DNA of 64,000 nt from Sedimenticola sp. (lineage in GTDB: Bacteria > Pseudomonadota > Gammaproteobacteria > Chromatiales > Chromatiaceae), in assembly GCA_002869585.1 (NCBI GenBank), contig PKUO01000105.1, forward strand, positions 1-64,000. Direction: 5' to 3'. The notes below the pieces were generated by a model. That model searched no databases and was not told where the DNA came from. It saw only the letters and a list, made by a program, of their open reading frames with translations. Both the position numbers and the translations under genes were made by a program. Every line of letters starts with the position of its first letter. Position 1 is the stretch's first letter. Positions 15,934 to 25,625 of this stretch are shown piece by piece.

Positions 15934-17607
15934 TTATTCCTCGCCCTGCTCCATCTGCTCTTTGAGTACATCACCCAAGGTGGCAGTACCGGCAGTGCCG
16001 CGAGAATAGGACTTGATTGCAGCTTGCTCGTCATCAACGTCTTTCGCCTTGATGGAGAGTGAAATCGTGCGGTTCTTGCGATCCACACCAGTGAATTTCG
16101 CTTCAATCGGATCACCCTCTTTCAGTACGGTACGGGCATCTTCAACACGTTCGCGAGAGATCTCGGAGGCACGCAGATAACCTTCAACCGAATCATCCAG
16201 AGTAATAACAGCACCCTTGGCGTCAACTTCCTTGATGATACCTTTAACCATGCTGCCCTTGCTGTTGGTGGCGAGGTACGCGGAGAAAGGATCTTTGTCG
16301 AGTTGTTTCACACCGAGGGAGATACGCTCACGCTCAGGATCAACGGACAGTACGACTGTCTCCAGTTCCTGGCCTTTCTTGTAGTTGCGAACTGCCTCTT
16401 CGCCGACATCTTCCCAGGTGATGTCTGAGAGATGGACAAGACCGTCAATACCGCCATCCAGACCGATAAAGATACCGAAGTCAGTGATGGACTTGATCTT
16501 GCCGGAGACATGATCACCCTTCTTGAATTTCTCGGCGAACTCTTCCCATGGGTTGAGCTGGCACTGTTTCATGCCCAGGGAGATACGACGACGCTCTTCG
16601 TCGATATCGAGAACCATAACCTCAACTTCATCACCCAGCTGAACCAGCTTGGAAGGATGGATGTTCTTGTTGGTCCAATCCATCTCGGAAACGTGAACCA
16701 GGCCTTCAACGCCCTCTTCGATCTCCACGAAACAGCCGTAGTCAGCCAGATTGGTTACCTTACCGAACATGCGCGTGCCTTCAGGATAACGACGCATCAG
16801 GTTGACCCAAGGATCATCGCCCATCTGCTTCAGACCCAGTGAAACACGCTGTTTTTCACGGTCGAACTTGAGGACCTTGACCTGAATTTCATCACCGATC
16901 TCTACAACCTCGGAAGGATGCTTGACGCGCTTCCAGGCCATGTCGGTGATGTGCAGCAGACCATCGATACCACCCAGATCAACGAACGCACCGTAGTCGG
17001 TGAGGTTCTTGACGATACCCTTGACTTCCTGGCCTTCCTGCAGGGATTCGAGCAGCTGTTCACGCTCTGCACTGTATTCGGTTTCAACCACAGCGCGGCG
17101 GGACACAACAACATTGTTACGACGGCGATCAAGTTTGATCACCTTGAATTCCAGATCCTTGCCTTCGAGATAGGTGGTATCACGCACGGGACGTACGTCA
17201 ACCAGCGAACCCGGCAGGAATGCGCGTATTTCACCCAGTTCAACAGTGAAACCGCCTTTAACTTTACCGTTGATACGGCCAACGACAGTATCTTCCGCCT
17301 CAAAAGCAGTTTCCAGAACTTGCCAGGCCTGATGGCGCTTGGCTTTTTCGCGGGATAGACGCGTGGCACCGAAACCGTCTTCGACAGTATCGAGTGCGAC
17401 TTCCACCTGGTCGCCAACAGCGACTTCGAGATCGCCATTCATATTGAAAAACTGGTTTTTGGGGATGACACCTTCGGACTTGAGTCCGGCATTGACAATC
17501 ACTGAGTCGTTGGTGATATCCAGCACGGTGCCGATAACGATTGCGCCTGAGCGCAGTTGGGTATTGGCAATACTTTCTTCAAAAAGTTCTGCAAAGCTTT
17601 CGGTCAT
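15934..17607 (-). CDS. rpsA: 30S ribosomal protein S1
   Basis: Ribosomal protein that binds mRNA on the 30S subunit. From the ATG at 17607 it has 557 residues and six S1 repeats, the usual size for proteobacteria. Repeats 3-6 show the clear pattern ([68 protein letters not shown]). I chose 17607 ([12 protein letters not shown], preceded by an AGGA site) over an upstream in-frame Met at 17661, because the usual S1 N-terminus begins there. It follows cmk by about 100 nt and precedes ihfB. Confidence 0.98.
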   Translation of the reverse strand: MTESFAELFEESIANTQLRSGAIVIGTVLDITNDSVIVNAGLKSEGVIPKNQFFNMNGDLEVAVGDQVEVALDTVEDGFGATRLSREKAKRHQAWQVLETAFEAEDTVVGRINGKVKGGFTVELGEIRAFLPGSLVDVRPVRDTTYLEGKDLEFKVIKLDRRRNNVVVSRRAVVETEYSAEREQLLESLQEGQEVKGIVKNLTDYGAFVDLGGIDGLLHITDMAWKRVKHPSEVVEIGDEIQVKVLKFDREKQRVSLGLKQMGDDPWVNLMRRYPEGTRMFGKVTNLADYGCFVEIEEGVEGLVHVSEMDWTNKNIHPSKLVQLGDEVEVMVLDIDEERRRISLGMKQCQLNPWEEFAEKFKKGDHVSGKIKSITDFGIFIGLDGGIDGLVHLSDITWEDVGEEAVRNYKKGQELETVVLSVDPERERISLGVKQLDKDPFSAYLATNSKGSMVKGIIKEVDAKGAVITLDDSVEGYLRASEISRERVEDARTVLKEGDPIEAKFTGVDRKNRTISLSIKAKDVDDEQAAIKSYSRGTAGTATLGDVLKEQMEQGEE

Positions 17608-17710
17608 GAGTAGAACATCCTGGATCGGTTTGATCGATCCTCGGAACAGAGACTGTTCCATGGGTTAGGGTTAACAATAATGACCCGAACAAGTGTTTGT
17701 AAGGGCCGCT

Positions 17711-18391
17711 CTAAACAACAAGGTCCGGGAAAGTGCTGCGCACTTTTTCCAGGACCTTCTCCAGCACCTCATCGATACCGAGGTCTGTGGATTCAACCAC
17801 CAATGCACCTTCCGGCGCTTTGAGTGGGGCAACACTACGGTTACGGTCGCGCTCATCACGCTCCCGTATTTCCGCAATAAGGTTGCGAAGATTAACATCT
17901 AATCCTTTTTCTTTCAACTGGTTATAGCGCCTTCTGGCCCGTTCTTCAGCGCTCGCGTCAAGAAATATTTTTACCTCGGCAGAGGGAAAAACCACGCTTC
18001 CCATATCGCGTCCATCCGCGACCAAACCCGGTTGTCTGGCATAATCACGCTGCCACTTCAGCAACGCCTGCCGAACCTCGGGAAATGCAGCCACCTTGGA
18101 GGCGTTATTGCCTGCCGTTTCCGTGCGGATCAGATCAGTGACATCATCATCGTCCAGATTGATTCGGCCCTGGGAAAAGCGCACATTCATTTTTTCTGCA
18201 TATTCAGCTATTTTAGCTGCATTATCAAAACCAATACTTGCACGATGAACCAATAACCCCACAAGACGGTAGAGCGCCCCACTGTCGAGACAATGCCAGC
18301 CGAGGCGTTTTGCCAGCAACTGGGCAATAGTTCCCTTCCCCGAGCCACTGGGTCCATCGATGGTGACAATTCGGATCATTTGTGAGTTCAT
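17711..18391 (-). CDS. cmk: Cytidylate kinase
   Basis: Phosphorylates CMP and dCMP with ATP. The 226 residues carry the P-loop GPSGSGKGTIA, the substrate motif LDSGALYR, GRDMGSVVFP and the lid region (SAEERARRRYNQLKEKG). The ATG at 18391 overlaps the aroA stop as ATGA, so translation is coupled. A second Met four codons later is an alternative. Order aroA-cmk-rpsA is standard. Confidence 0.97.
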   Translation of the reverse strand: MNSQMIRIVTIDGPSGSGKGTIAQLLAKRLGWHCLDSGALYRLVGLLVHRASIGFDNAAKIAEYAEKMNVRFSQGRINLDDDDVTDLIRTETAGNNASKVAAFPEVRQALLKWQRDYARQPGLVADGRDMGSVVFPSAEVKIFLDASAEERARRRYNQLKEKGLDVNLRNLIAEIRERDERDRNRSVAPLKAPEGALVVESTDLGIDEVLEKVLEKVRSTFPDLVV

Positions 18392-19719
18392 TCCGCGACT
18401 GAAATGTCCAGGCCGGTCGCTCTGGCAAGCGCCACAAAACCCGGAAAGGAGGTGTTGACGTTGGCGCAGTCGTTGATTTTTATCGCCCCCTTGGCTCGCA
18501 GGGCCGCCATGGCGAACGACATCGCAATGCGATGATCGCCGTGACTCTCCACGCTGCCACCCTGTATCTCGCCTCCCTGGATACGAATGCCATCGGCCGT
18601 CGGCTCGGCCCTGATACCCAGCGCCTGGAGTCCGTCCGCCATTACCTGTATGCGGTCGCTCTCCTTGACCCGCAACTCTTCAGCACCGGTCAGAACCGTC
18701 TCACCCTCAGCACAGGCGGCTGCTATAAACAGCGCCGGGAATTCATCTATCGCCAGAGGCACCTGATCTTCGGGTATCACAATACCCTTGAGCCTGGCCG
18801 AGCGAACCCGCAAGTCAGCGACAGGTTCTCCACCCACATCACGTCGATTGAGGATCTGGATATCGGCCCCCATGTATTTGAGGATCGTGATCACCCCATC
18901 ACGGGTTGGGTTGATGCCGACATGCTGCAGCGTCAGTTCAGAACCTTGCGCAATTGATGCGCCGACCAGAAAAAAGGCGGCAGAAGAGATGTCCGCCGGT
19001 ATTTCCAGCCGGCAGGCCTTGAGCCGGCCACCGCCGGAGATACAGATTTTGCCGTCCGTGTGTTCAACCGGATATCCAAACCCCTGCAACATGCGCTCGG
19101 TATGATCGCGCGTCGGGGCAGGCTCAGTGACGCACGTCTTGCCCTGGGCATACATGCCGGCCAGCAACAGACAGGATTTTACCTGGGCGCTGGCCACCGG
19201 CATCGGGTAATCGATGCCCTGCAGTTGTTCTACAGGTTTAATACGGAGTGGTGCAGTTCCGGCATCGGTGGTTTCGATGTTCGCCCGCATCTCGGCCAAA
19301 GGCTGGGTGACGCGTTTCATGGGGCGGCTCGATAACGAGCTGTCACCTACCAGAGTCAGATCCAGCCCCTGCCCGGCCAGCAGACCAGAAAGCAGGCGCA
19401 TCGATGTCCCGGAATTCCCCAGATCAAGGGCTGTATCAGGTTGTTTCAGGCCATGCATGCCGACGCCGTTGATGGTGACTCGACCACTCTCCGGTCCGTC
19501 GATCTTTACGCCCATCTGGCGAAAGGCATTGAGTGTAGCGAGCGCATCATCGCCTTCCAAAAAGCCACTAACCTCGGTCACGCCCTCGGCAAGCGAACCG
19601 AGCATGATGGAGCGGTGGGAGATCGATTTGTCTCCTGGCACGCGTATGTTTCCAGTAAGCCTGCCACCTGGGCTGGCGGAAAAAACAATCTTTTTGTTCA
19701 CACCCAAAGAAAACTCCAC
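18388..19719 (-). CDS. aroA: 3-phosphoshikimate 1-carboxyvinyltransferase (EPSP synthase)
   Basis: Sixth step of the shikimate pathway, joining shikimate-3-phosphate and phosphoenolpyruvate. The 443 residues contain GDKSISHRSIMLGSLAEG near the N-terminus, LDLGNSGTSMRLLSGLLAGQ, LRVKESDRIQVMADGL and the closing DHRIAMSFAMAALRA. The N-terminal block GNSGTSMR is of the class II (glyphosate-tolerant) kind rather than the LGNAGTAMRPL of E. coli; tolerance itself is inference. It overlaps cmk by 4 nt. Confidence 0.96.
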   Translation of the reverse strand: MEFSLGVNKKIVFSASPGGRLTGNIRVPGDKSISHRSIMLGSLAEGVTEVSGFLEGDDALATLNAFRQMGVKIDGPESGRVTINGVGMHGLKQPDTALDLGNSGTSMRLLSGLLAGQGLDLTLVGDSSLSSRPMKRVTQPLAEMRANIETTDAGTAPLRIKPVEQLQGIDYPMPVASAQVKSCLLLAGMYAQGKTCVTEPAPTRDHTERMLQGFGYPVEHTDGKICISGGGRLKACRLEIPADISSAAFFLVGASIAQGSELTLQHVGINPTRDGVITILKYMGADIQILNRRDVGGEPVADLRVRSARLKGIVIPEDQVPLAIDEFPALFIAAACAEGETVLTGAEELRVKESDRIQVMADGLQALGIRAEPTADGIRIQGGEIQGGSVESHGDHRIAMSFAMAALRAKGAIKINDCANVNTSFPGFVALARATGLDISVAE

Positions 19720-19950
19720 AAGGCGAAAGGCCCATACAGGGATTTGAAAAGCCCGACAGCTTAGCCGCTCAATATCCAGAAGTAAATAGAAACCACGACC
19801 AGAAACAACAAGTTATGGACTGGGCATGGCCGCAGAATGTGGTCTGGACGGTCAACCGCAGCAGCACAAACCCCTGATTATTTTCCGGAATACAAAACCA
19901 GGGCGACATGCTTTAATTTTGTTGCAAGATCAGACATTCGAGCCGAGCCG

Positions 19951-22017
19951 ATGCAAAACAACTATCAATCCAGTGTTTGCCCCCACGATTGCCCATCCGC
20001 CTGCGCGCTGGAAATCGAGCGTCTGGACGAGCACACCATAGGTAAGGTGCGGGGCGCAAAAGAGAACAGCTATACCCTGGGCGTTATCTGCTCGAAAGTA
20101 TCGCGCTATGCCGACCGCGTGCATCATCCACAAAGATTGACCCAACCGCTGAAACGCACTGGTCCCAAAGGCAGTGGCGTATTCGAACCTATCAGCTGGG
20201 ATCAGGCGCTGGATGAAGTGGCTGACAAATTCCTGCAGATTGCTGATGAATATGGCCCGGAATCGATCTGGCCTTATTATTACGCGGGAACCATGGGCCA
20301 GTTGCAACGGGATGGCATCAACCGATTGCGTCATGCCATGGGCTATTCCCGTCAGAAAAACACCATCTGTACCGGCCTCGCCTACCCCGGTTGGATGGCT
20401 GGAACTGGGGCGCTGTGGGGAACCGATCCGCGCGAAATCACAGAGAGCGATCTGATCGTTATCTGGGGATGCAATGCCGTAGCCACCCAGATCAATGTAA
20501 TGACCCATTCAGCCATCGCCAGACATCAGCGCAAAGCAAAACTGGTGGTGATCGATCCGTACCGCACCCAGACAGCCGAAAAAGCGGATATCCACCTGAT
20601 GCCGAGGCCCGGCACAGATGGTGCACTGGCCTGCGCTGTCATGCATGTGTTGTTCCATGAGAATCTGGCTGACCTGGCATATCTGCACAAATACACTGAT
20701 GAGCCCAATGCTTTCAAGGAACACTTGAGAGACAAATCCCCGGAGTGGGCAGAGGCTATTACTGGTATCGATGCGGCTGAAATTCGCGCATTTGCAACAC
20801 TTTATGGGCAGACCAAACGAAGCTTCATTCGCCTTGGCCTGGGTTTTTCCCGCTCACGTAACGGCGCACATAATGTCCATGCCGTCAGTTGCCTGCCCGC
20901 CGTGACGGGAGCCTGGCAATATCGGGGCGGTGGCGCTCTGCTATCCACCAGCGGTAGTTTCCATCTGAACAAGAAACTGATCGAGGGCCTTGACAGGCTT
21001 GATGCGAATACACGCATTCTCGACATGTCGAGGATTGGTCCAATTCTGTGCGGAGACCCCAAGGATATCGACGACGGCATACTGGTCAAAGGCATGCTGA
21101 TTCAGAACACCAATCCGATGGTGGTCGCCCCGGATTCAAGCAAGGTGCATCAGGGCATGTCTCGCGAGGATCTGTTTGTCTGCGTCCACGAGCAGTTCAT
21201 GACGGAAACCGCAAAGATGGCAGACATTGTTCTTCCTGCCACCTGCTTTGTCGAACATAACGACATCTACCAGTCTTACGGCCAAACCCACCTCCAGTTT
21301 GGCCCGAAAATCATTCAGCCACCGGGGGAGTGCCATTCCAACCACCAGCTAATCAACGCCTTGGCAAAACGCCTCGGCGCGGAACACCCCGGGTTTGATA
21401 TGACCGAGGAGGAGATTATCGACAACTGTCTGAAGCTGTCCGGTTACCCGCCGCTCACCGAGCTAAGGGACGCACGCTGGCTGGATTGCTCGCTGCCTTT
21501 TGACAAGGCGCATTTCATCGATGGGTTCGCATGGCCCGATAAGAAGTTTAGATTTCGGCCTGACTGGTCTGCGCTCGGTTTGAATGGCGGCGTCATACCT
21601 GATTTCCCTGACCATTGGCCGGTGATTGACCAAAGCAGCGACAAAACCCCGTTTCGACTGATCACCCCACCGGCTCGTAATTTTCTTAACAGCAGTTTTA
21701 CTGAAACCCCAAAATCTGTTGAACGCGAACGGCAACCCCGGGCAAAAATACATACCGATGATGCCCGCAGAATAGGCCTTGTTCAGAATGAGATGATCAT
21801 ACTCGGTAATAAACGCGGCGAAATCCGTATTGCTGCGGAAATCATTCCCGGTATTGCCCAAGGTACGATTGTTGTGGAGGGGATATGGCCAGGATCAGCA
21901 TTTCCCGAGGGTAAAGGTATCAATCACCTCACCTCTGCAGACACCCCCGCGCCATCCGGTGGTGCTGTGTTTCACGATACCGCCGTCTGGGTAAAAGTTG
22001 ACGGTTCTGCTACCTGA
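19951..22017 (+). CDS. Molybdopterin-dependent oxidoreductase of the DMSO-reductase family
   Basis: A protein of 688 residues. The N-terminal [4Fe-4S] cluster site is SVCPHDCPSAC followed by GVICSK. Further on are the bis-MGD domains (ISWDQALDEVADKF, WGCNAVATQINVM, LVVIDPYRTQTAEKADIHL, PGTDGALACAVMHV, VLPATCFVEHNDIYQSYG) and a C-terminal molydopterin-dinucleotide-binding domain (KIHTDDARRIGLVQNEMI). It has no Tat signal, so it is probably cytoplasmic. The substrate is unknown and no electron-transfer subunit is adjacent. I chose ATG 19951 over one at 19837 because the earlier codons lead into intergenic-looking sequence and the Fe-S motif sits about 9 residues in, as in relatives. Confidence 0.9.
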   Translation: MQNNYQSSVCPHDCPSACALEIERLDEHTIGKVRGAKENSYTLGVICSKVSRYADRVHHPQRLTQPLKRTGPKGSGVFEPISWDQALDEVADKFLQIADEYGPESIWPYYYAGTMGQLQRDGINRLRHAMGYSRQKNTICTGLAYPGWMAGTGALWGTDPREITESDLIVIWGCNAVATQINVMTHSAIARHQRKAKLVVIDPYRTQTAEKADIHLMPRPGTDGALACAVMHVLFHENLADLAYLHKYTDEPNAFKEHLRDKSPEWAEAITGIDAAEIRAFATLYGQTKRSFIRLGLGFSRSRNGAHNVHAVSCLPAVTGAWQYRGGGALLSTSGSFHLNKKLIEGLDRLDANTRILDMSRIGPILCGDPKDIDDGILVKGMLIQNTNPMVVAPDSSKVHQGMSREDLFVCVHEQFMTETAKMADIVLPATCFVEHNDIYQSYGQTHLQFGPKIIQPPGECHSNHQLINALAKRLGAEHPGFDMTEEEIIDNCLKLSGYPPLTELRDARWLDCSLPFDKAHFIDGFAWPDKKFRFRPDWSALGLNGGVIPDFPDHWPVIDQSSDKTPFRLITPPARNFLNSSFTETPKSVERERQPRAKIHTDDARRIGLVQNEMIILGNKRGEIRIAAEIIPGIAQGTIVVEGIWPGSAFPEGKGINHLTSADTPAPSGGAVFHDTAVWVKVDGSAT

Positions 22018-22094
22018 ACCAGCGCTACCATATTTTGACATATTCAAATATTTGCTTATCCTACGCGATTCAATGTTATTGCAGGATGTAGTGG

Positions 22095-22628
22095 ATGAAT
22101 ATTGTCTTAATCGGGATGCGAGGTGCAGGTAAATCGAATATCTCTCGCCGCTTGTCAGTGATGACAAAATGGCCTGTATTATCAACCGATTTACTGATTC
22201 AGTATGAAAACCAGGGCAAAACGATTGCGCAGATCATAGCCGAGACGCAGGGTGACTGGCGGGCGTTTCGTGACATGGAGTTTGTGGTGGTCCGGAAAGT
22301 CGCGTGTCTTGATAATGTCATCATAGATTGCGGTGGTGGCGTTGTCGTCGATCTGGACGATCAGGGAAATGAGATATTCAGCTCCCGAAAAATTGACCTG
22401 CTGAAACAAAACGGGAAAATCATCTGGCTGAAAGGCGATATTCATCGACTGGCCGCAAAGGTCAAAGATGACCAGCAACGCCCCAGCCTGGATCAGATGA
22501 AATCTACCGAGGAACTAATGCAACGTCGCATGCCATTCTATAAAAAAGCGGCCGATGTGATCGTGGATATAGAAGACAAGGGCCGGAGGCGTTTGGCGAA
22601 AAAGGTTTATCGGGTGGCATTAAAATAG
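22095..22628 (+). CDS. Shikimate kinase-like protein
   Basis: A P-loop kinase of 177 residues that matches shikimate kinase: Walker A GMRGAGKS (7-14), the substrate Asp in STDLLIQ (D32), the R-x-x-E pair in FRDMEF (R59, E62), the GGGVV glycine block, and a lid with QQRPSLD. It phosphorylates shikimate in chorismate synthesis if the assignment holds. It is not next to aroB, where gammaproteobacterial aroK usually lies, so it may be a second copy. It is 77 nt behind the molybdoenzyme gene. Confidence 0.85.
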   Translation: MNIVLIGMRGAGKSNISRRLSVMTKWPVLSTDLLIQYENQGKTIAQIIAETQGDWRAFRDMEFVVVRKVACLDNVIIDCGGGVVVDLDDQGNEIFSSRKIDLLKQNGKIIWLKGDIHRLAAKVKDDQQRPSLDQMKSTEELMQRRMPFYKKAADVIVDIEDKGRRRLAKKVYRVALK

Positions 22629-22633
22629 CGAGT

Positions 22634-23500
22634 CTATTCAGGTGCCAACAATACCAACTCGATTTCAACACGACGATTTTCTCGTCGACCTTGCTCGGTA
22701 TCATTACTCCGTTTTGGTTGCTGTTCGCCCAGGGCATGAGTCGTGATTACTTGAGACGAAATACCCTTGAGGGCCATGTAATTTGCAACGCTTTGGGCAC
22801 GTCTTTGCGATAATCCAGCGTTGTATCGTCTCCGCGCTATGCTATCTGTGTGTCCTGACACCTTAACTCTATAGCGTCCTTTTGTTGACAGGATATGATC
22901 AACAATCCGGTCAATCTGCTGTTTCATTTTATCATTAAGGGTAAATACATTTGTAGAAAAATTCAACTCTGTGTGGCGGACATCATCAAAGCTATAGTCA
23001 ACAAGATTACTTTTACATAATTCGAAATCCCTGTAAGCCTTCTGAAATTGAATTGGATTCAGAGATACCTGAATTTGCGAATCTGCGAATTTGGATTGCT
23101 GATATTCCAAAGTCACATAATAGCCGTGCTTGAGAACCTCAATGCTACGTAAGGCCGGTTCACCTTCTATTATTATCGGGTATTGTTGCTTTTCCAGCCT
23201 ATGATCAAGTAGCGGGCTTACTGATCCATCGTGCATCCAGGAAGGAGCGGTTTGTTTCAGAAAAACACCAGTGGTAGTTACGTCTGCTGGGGTGGACTCA
23301 ATACTCAACCTGAGTTTGCGAAATCTTTTTAGCTGATATTCTGCTGTCGCAAAGTCGGCGATCTTATGTGACAGAATACAAATGCCCGCAGAATTCTTGA
23401 TACTCCATTCTGACTGATGGATATCAGTAACATAATGTCGGTTTTCGCTTGCGATACTCGTTGATACAAAAAGCAGAATATATGGGAAATAAATTTTCAC
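22634..23500 (-). CDS. MotY-like OmpA-family protein
   Basis: A protein of 288 residues with a signal peptide (about 1-17). It has an N-terminal beta-rich domain of the MotY type (SEWSIKNSAGICILSHKIADFATAEYQ split by residues that follow the MotY pattern) and a C-terminal OmpA peptidoglycan-binding domain (VSGHTDSIARRRYNAGLSQ, RRAQSVANYM, GRRENRRVEI). MotY forms the T ring around the flagellar basal body of sodium-driven and some proton-driven motors. No flagellar gene is nearby, so the link to motility is by family only. It converges with the shikimate kinase gene, 5 nt apart. Confidence 0.8.
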   Translation of the reverse strand: MKIYFPYILLFVSTSIASENRHYVTDIHQSEWSIKNSAGICILSHKIADFATAEYQLKRFRKLRLSIESTPADVTTTGVFLKQTAPSWMHDGSVSPLLDHRLEKQQYPIIIEGEPALRSIEVLKHGYYVTLEYQQSKFADSQIQVSLNPIQFQKAYRDFELCKSNLVDYSFDDVRHTELNFSTNVFTLNDKMKQQIDRIVDHILSTKGRYRVKVSGHTDSIARRRYNAGLSQRRAQSVANYMALKGISSQVITTHALGEQQPKRSNDTEQGRRENRRVEIELVLLAPE

Positions 23501-23584
23501 AGTTCAGGCACTAGTAAACGATCTATGAATTCTGTATCGACTGCTTGTGGCTGAACTTGATACGGCAACTTAAGGCAAAGACAT

Positions 23585-23622
23585 AAAAAAACCACTGGCA
23601 TTGATACGCCAGTGGTTTTTTT
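23585..23622. terminator. Strong bidirectional terminator
   Basis: A 15-bp perfect stem (23585-23599 / 23608-23622) with an ACCACTGGC/GCCAGTGGT core, A7 and T7 flanks and an 8-nt loop. It lies 24 nt downstream of the PPC-domain gene stop on the reverse strand and separates that gene from the MotY-like gene. Confidence 0.9.
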
Positions 23623-23646
23623 AACTTGAAGTTCTGAGAACTAAAA

Positions 23647-25059
23647 CTATTCCATACCAATAGGCTCTTGAACGGGCTTTATATCTTCCAGTTTAAAGTT
23701 AATCACACCGTTTTGTGGTACGAGCCTCAAATCAGCTTCCCAGACTAGACCATCGTACTTCACTTCAGGAATATGAAGAAGATTGGTTGATGGGCTGAAT
23801 TTTGAACGTACCTTCTCCAGTTGATCAGAGAAAGTTAATGCCGTAGAAGGTGTCAAGGAGGTGCGTGTTACGCGCAATGAATACTGATCATCATTATACG
23901 GTTCCACAACGATGTAGACACGATCTGAAGCCTGATCGACTTCCTCCACAAGGAGAACACTACCGTTGCTATCCCGCTTTAGTATCGGCATCACCAGGAC
24001 ATAGTAAGTACCTGGATCAGACAGTCCCACATTCAGGCTCGGGGATTGACCAAATACCGGATCCATTTTACCTATCATGGATGAGTTATATACACCTGCC
24101 TCGAGCAGAAAATATGGATGTGAACTAGAAAATGATACGCTTCCCGAATTACCAGTCGCGTCAACACTCTTGTCAAATACGGATACTCCAACAGGGTTGG
24201 TTACCAGGCTATCCCCTGTTATCTGAGAGCCGTCCAAAACGACCAAGGCCCAGGCATTACCACCAGCACAGCTATCGTTATCCGTGCACAGTTCCAATCC
24301 GACTATTTCATTTCCTGCGCTATCAATTCTGTATACATCAAGATCATTGCTTCGCATCATTTGCCCCTGCATCTCGATGCCAGAAACAAGGGAATTCGCA
24401 GTTGTAAAACGATCGTTGTTCTCCAACTCTACATCGAAAAAATTATAGGGGAGTTGTGTGATGTCCACACCGCTGGACTCGACATGCGCTGCCAGCTTGT
24501 AAAGCGAATCTGTATAGGTGCCCGCTGTCGAAGGTTTTACCACAATATAGTAATTGCCAGTTTGGGCGACTGTTGTTTCGTAAGAGAAAGAGGCACCTGG
24601 AGTCGTGTCGCTTGAAGATAGAATATTGCCTGAGCTATCACGCAGCGAAACATTCCAAGACCCTTCCGTTTCTGCCATTGACACTGTGATTATGCCATTG
24701 ACAGTTGTCGTCTGAATAAAATACCAATCTTCATCGAATGCGGAATAGAGTTGGCCGGTTAAAGGAATGTCGGCAGTAATAGGATCTGCGCTAAACCTTG
24801 AGTCATTGGGCTCGGTTTCCCCAAAAAGGGCATCACCAGTAACATCAGCCAGTGTAATCCCACAGGCAGTAGGGTTTTCCTTACACGCAGCAATGGTATT
24901 AGCATCCAAGGTTACTGCCACGGTAGTCCCATCAGAAGTGGTCGTGGTTGTAGTTGTGGTGGTGCTTGTTCCGCTTGGAAGTGTTATACCAGCCAGACCC
25001 ACGGTTGGCGCCGCCACAGAGCACAAAACCATTGCGCTGATGAGTCTACGTACATTCAT
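23647..25059 (-). CDS. Secreted protein with PPC (pre-peptidase C-terminal)-like domains
   Basis: A protein of 470 residues with a signal peptide (1-23), then a threonine run of nine to ten residues (about 33-42) and two regions typical of PPC beta-sandwich domains. The first starts GETEPNDSRFSADPI and includes DEDWYFIQ and GNYYIVVKP. The second starts ELENNDRFTTANSL and includes NDLDVYRI. PPC domains usually flank secreted proteases, but no catalytic domain is present, so this looks like a surface or periplasmic binding protein. The Thr run uses mixed codons (ACC, ACA, ACT, ACG). Monocistronic, with a terminator behind it. Function unknown. Confidence 0.75.
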   Translation of the reverse strand: MNVRRLISAMVLCSVAAPTVGLAGITLPSGTSTTTTTTTTTSDGTTVAVTLDANTIAACKENPTACGITLADVTGDALFGETEPNDSRFSADPITADIPLTGQLYSAFDEDWYFIQTTTVNGIITVSMAETEGSWNVSLRDSSGNILSSSDTTPGASFSYETTVAQTGNYYIVVKPSTAGTYTDSLYKLAAHVESSGVDITQLPYNFFDVELENNDRFTTANSLVSGIEMQGQMMRSNDLDVYRIDSAGNEIVGLELCTDNDSCAGGNAWALVVLDGSQITGDSLVTNPVGVSVFDKSVDATGNSGSVSFSSSHPYFLLEAGVYNSSMIGKMDPVFGQSPSLNVGLSDPGTYYVLVMPILKRDSNGSVLLVEEVDQASDRVYIVVEPYNDDQYSLRVTRTSLTPSTALTFSDQLEKVRSKFSPSTNLLHIPEVKYDGLVWEADLRLVPQNGVINFKLEDIKPVQEPIGME

Positions 25060-25429
25060 TGTCGAATACCCCTTTGACTTAATAAATCCGAATAAGTTTT
25101 ATCACTAAAGTATAATGATTACACGCTTTTTTTCCAGAACATGTTTCAAATTCTGTCACATTTTTCCGCGTGGTCAGCTTGTCTTGATAGCTGCAGACCA
25201 CGGTGTTACTTGAGTTCCAGAGGATAAATATACCAATTCTTACTCCCAGCAGTATCAGATTTGATACCCAAGTCTCAAAAACGCCAATTTGTCTACCTCC
25301 TCAGTCTATTTTCCAGTTTGCTTTTACCTCAAATAAAGCAGGCAGGAATAAAAGAAAATTCTGATTATCTTATGCTCTGCAATTATCCTTGACAGAAAAA
25401 CCTCCAGCCCATAACCTTTCATACCGAAA

Positions 25430-25445
25430 ACACAATATGTAGTGT
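25430..25445 (+). promoter_or_regulatory. NrdR box (first)
   Basis: ACACAATATGTAGTGT matches the NrdR consensus (ACACWATATATWGTGT) at 15 of 16 positions and is embedded in a longer palindrome (25426-25433 / 25442-25449). NrdR is the zinc-ribbon/ATP-cone repressor of ribonucleotide reductase genes, and the reductase gene nrdJ is next downstream. Confidence 0.85.
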
Positions 25446-25461
25446 TTTCATGAAACAGATA

Positions 25462-25477
25462 ACACAACATAGCCGAA
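25462..25477 (+). promoter_or_regulatory. NrdR box (second, degenerate)
   Basis: ACACAACATAGCCGAA keeps the left half of the NrdR consensus but not the right half. It begins 32 nt after the first box, three helical turns away, the spacing usual for paired NrdR boxes. Confidence 0.5.
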
Positions 25478-25625
25478 ATAAACATACTGTCCAAATGGAC
25501 AATTCTGTTCCCTAAGTAGCAGAATTTAATACAAAATTACACGGCTAGAGTTTTTAACTACCGATATTTCAAGCTGTAGATACAGACCGGTTTTCCTGAC
25601 ACTGGAGTTGATAGGAAGTTAGCCA

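Larger units (their letters stand above)
25060..25625. other. Long AT-rich intergenic region between the PPC gene and nrdJ
   Basis: 566 nt without a convincing gene. It holds the divergent promoters of the PPC-domain gene and of nrdJ. The only clear element is a pair of NrdR-like boxes near 25430-25477, about 150-195 nt before the nrdJ start. I see no riboswitch fold, in particular no cobalamin-riboswitch conserved box, which one might expect before a B12-dependent enzyme. Confidence 0.6.
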
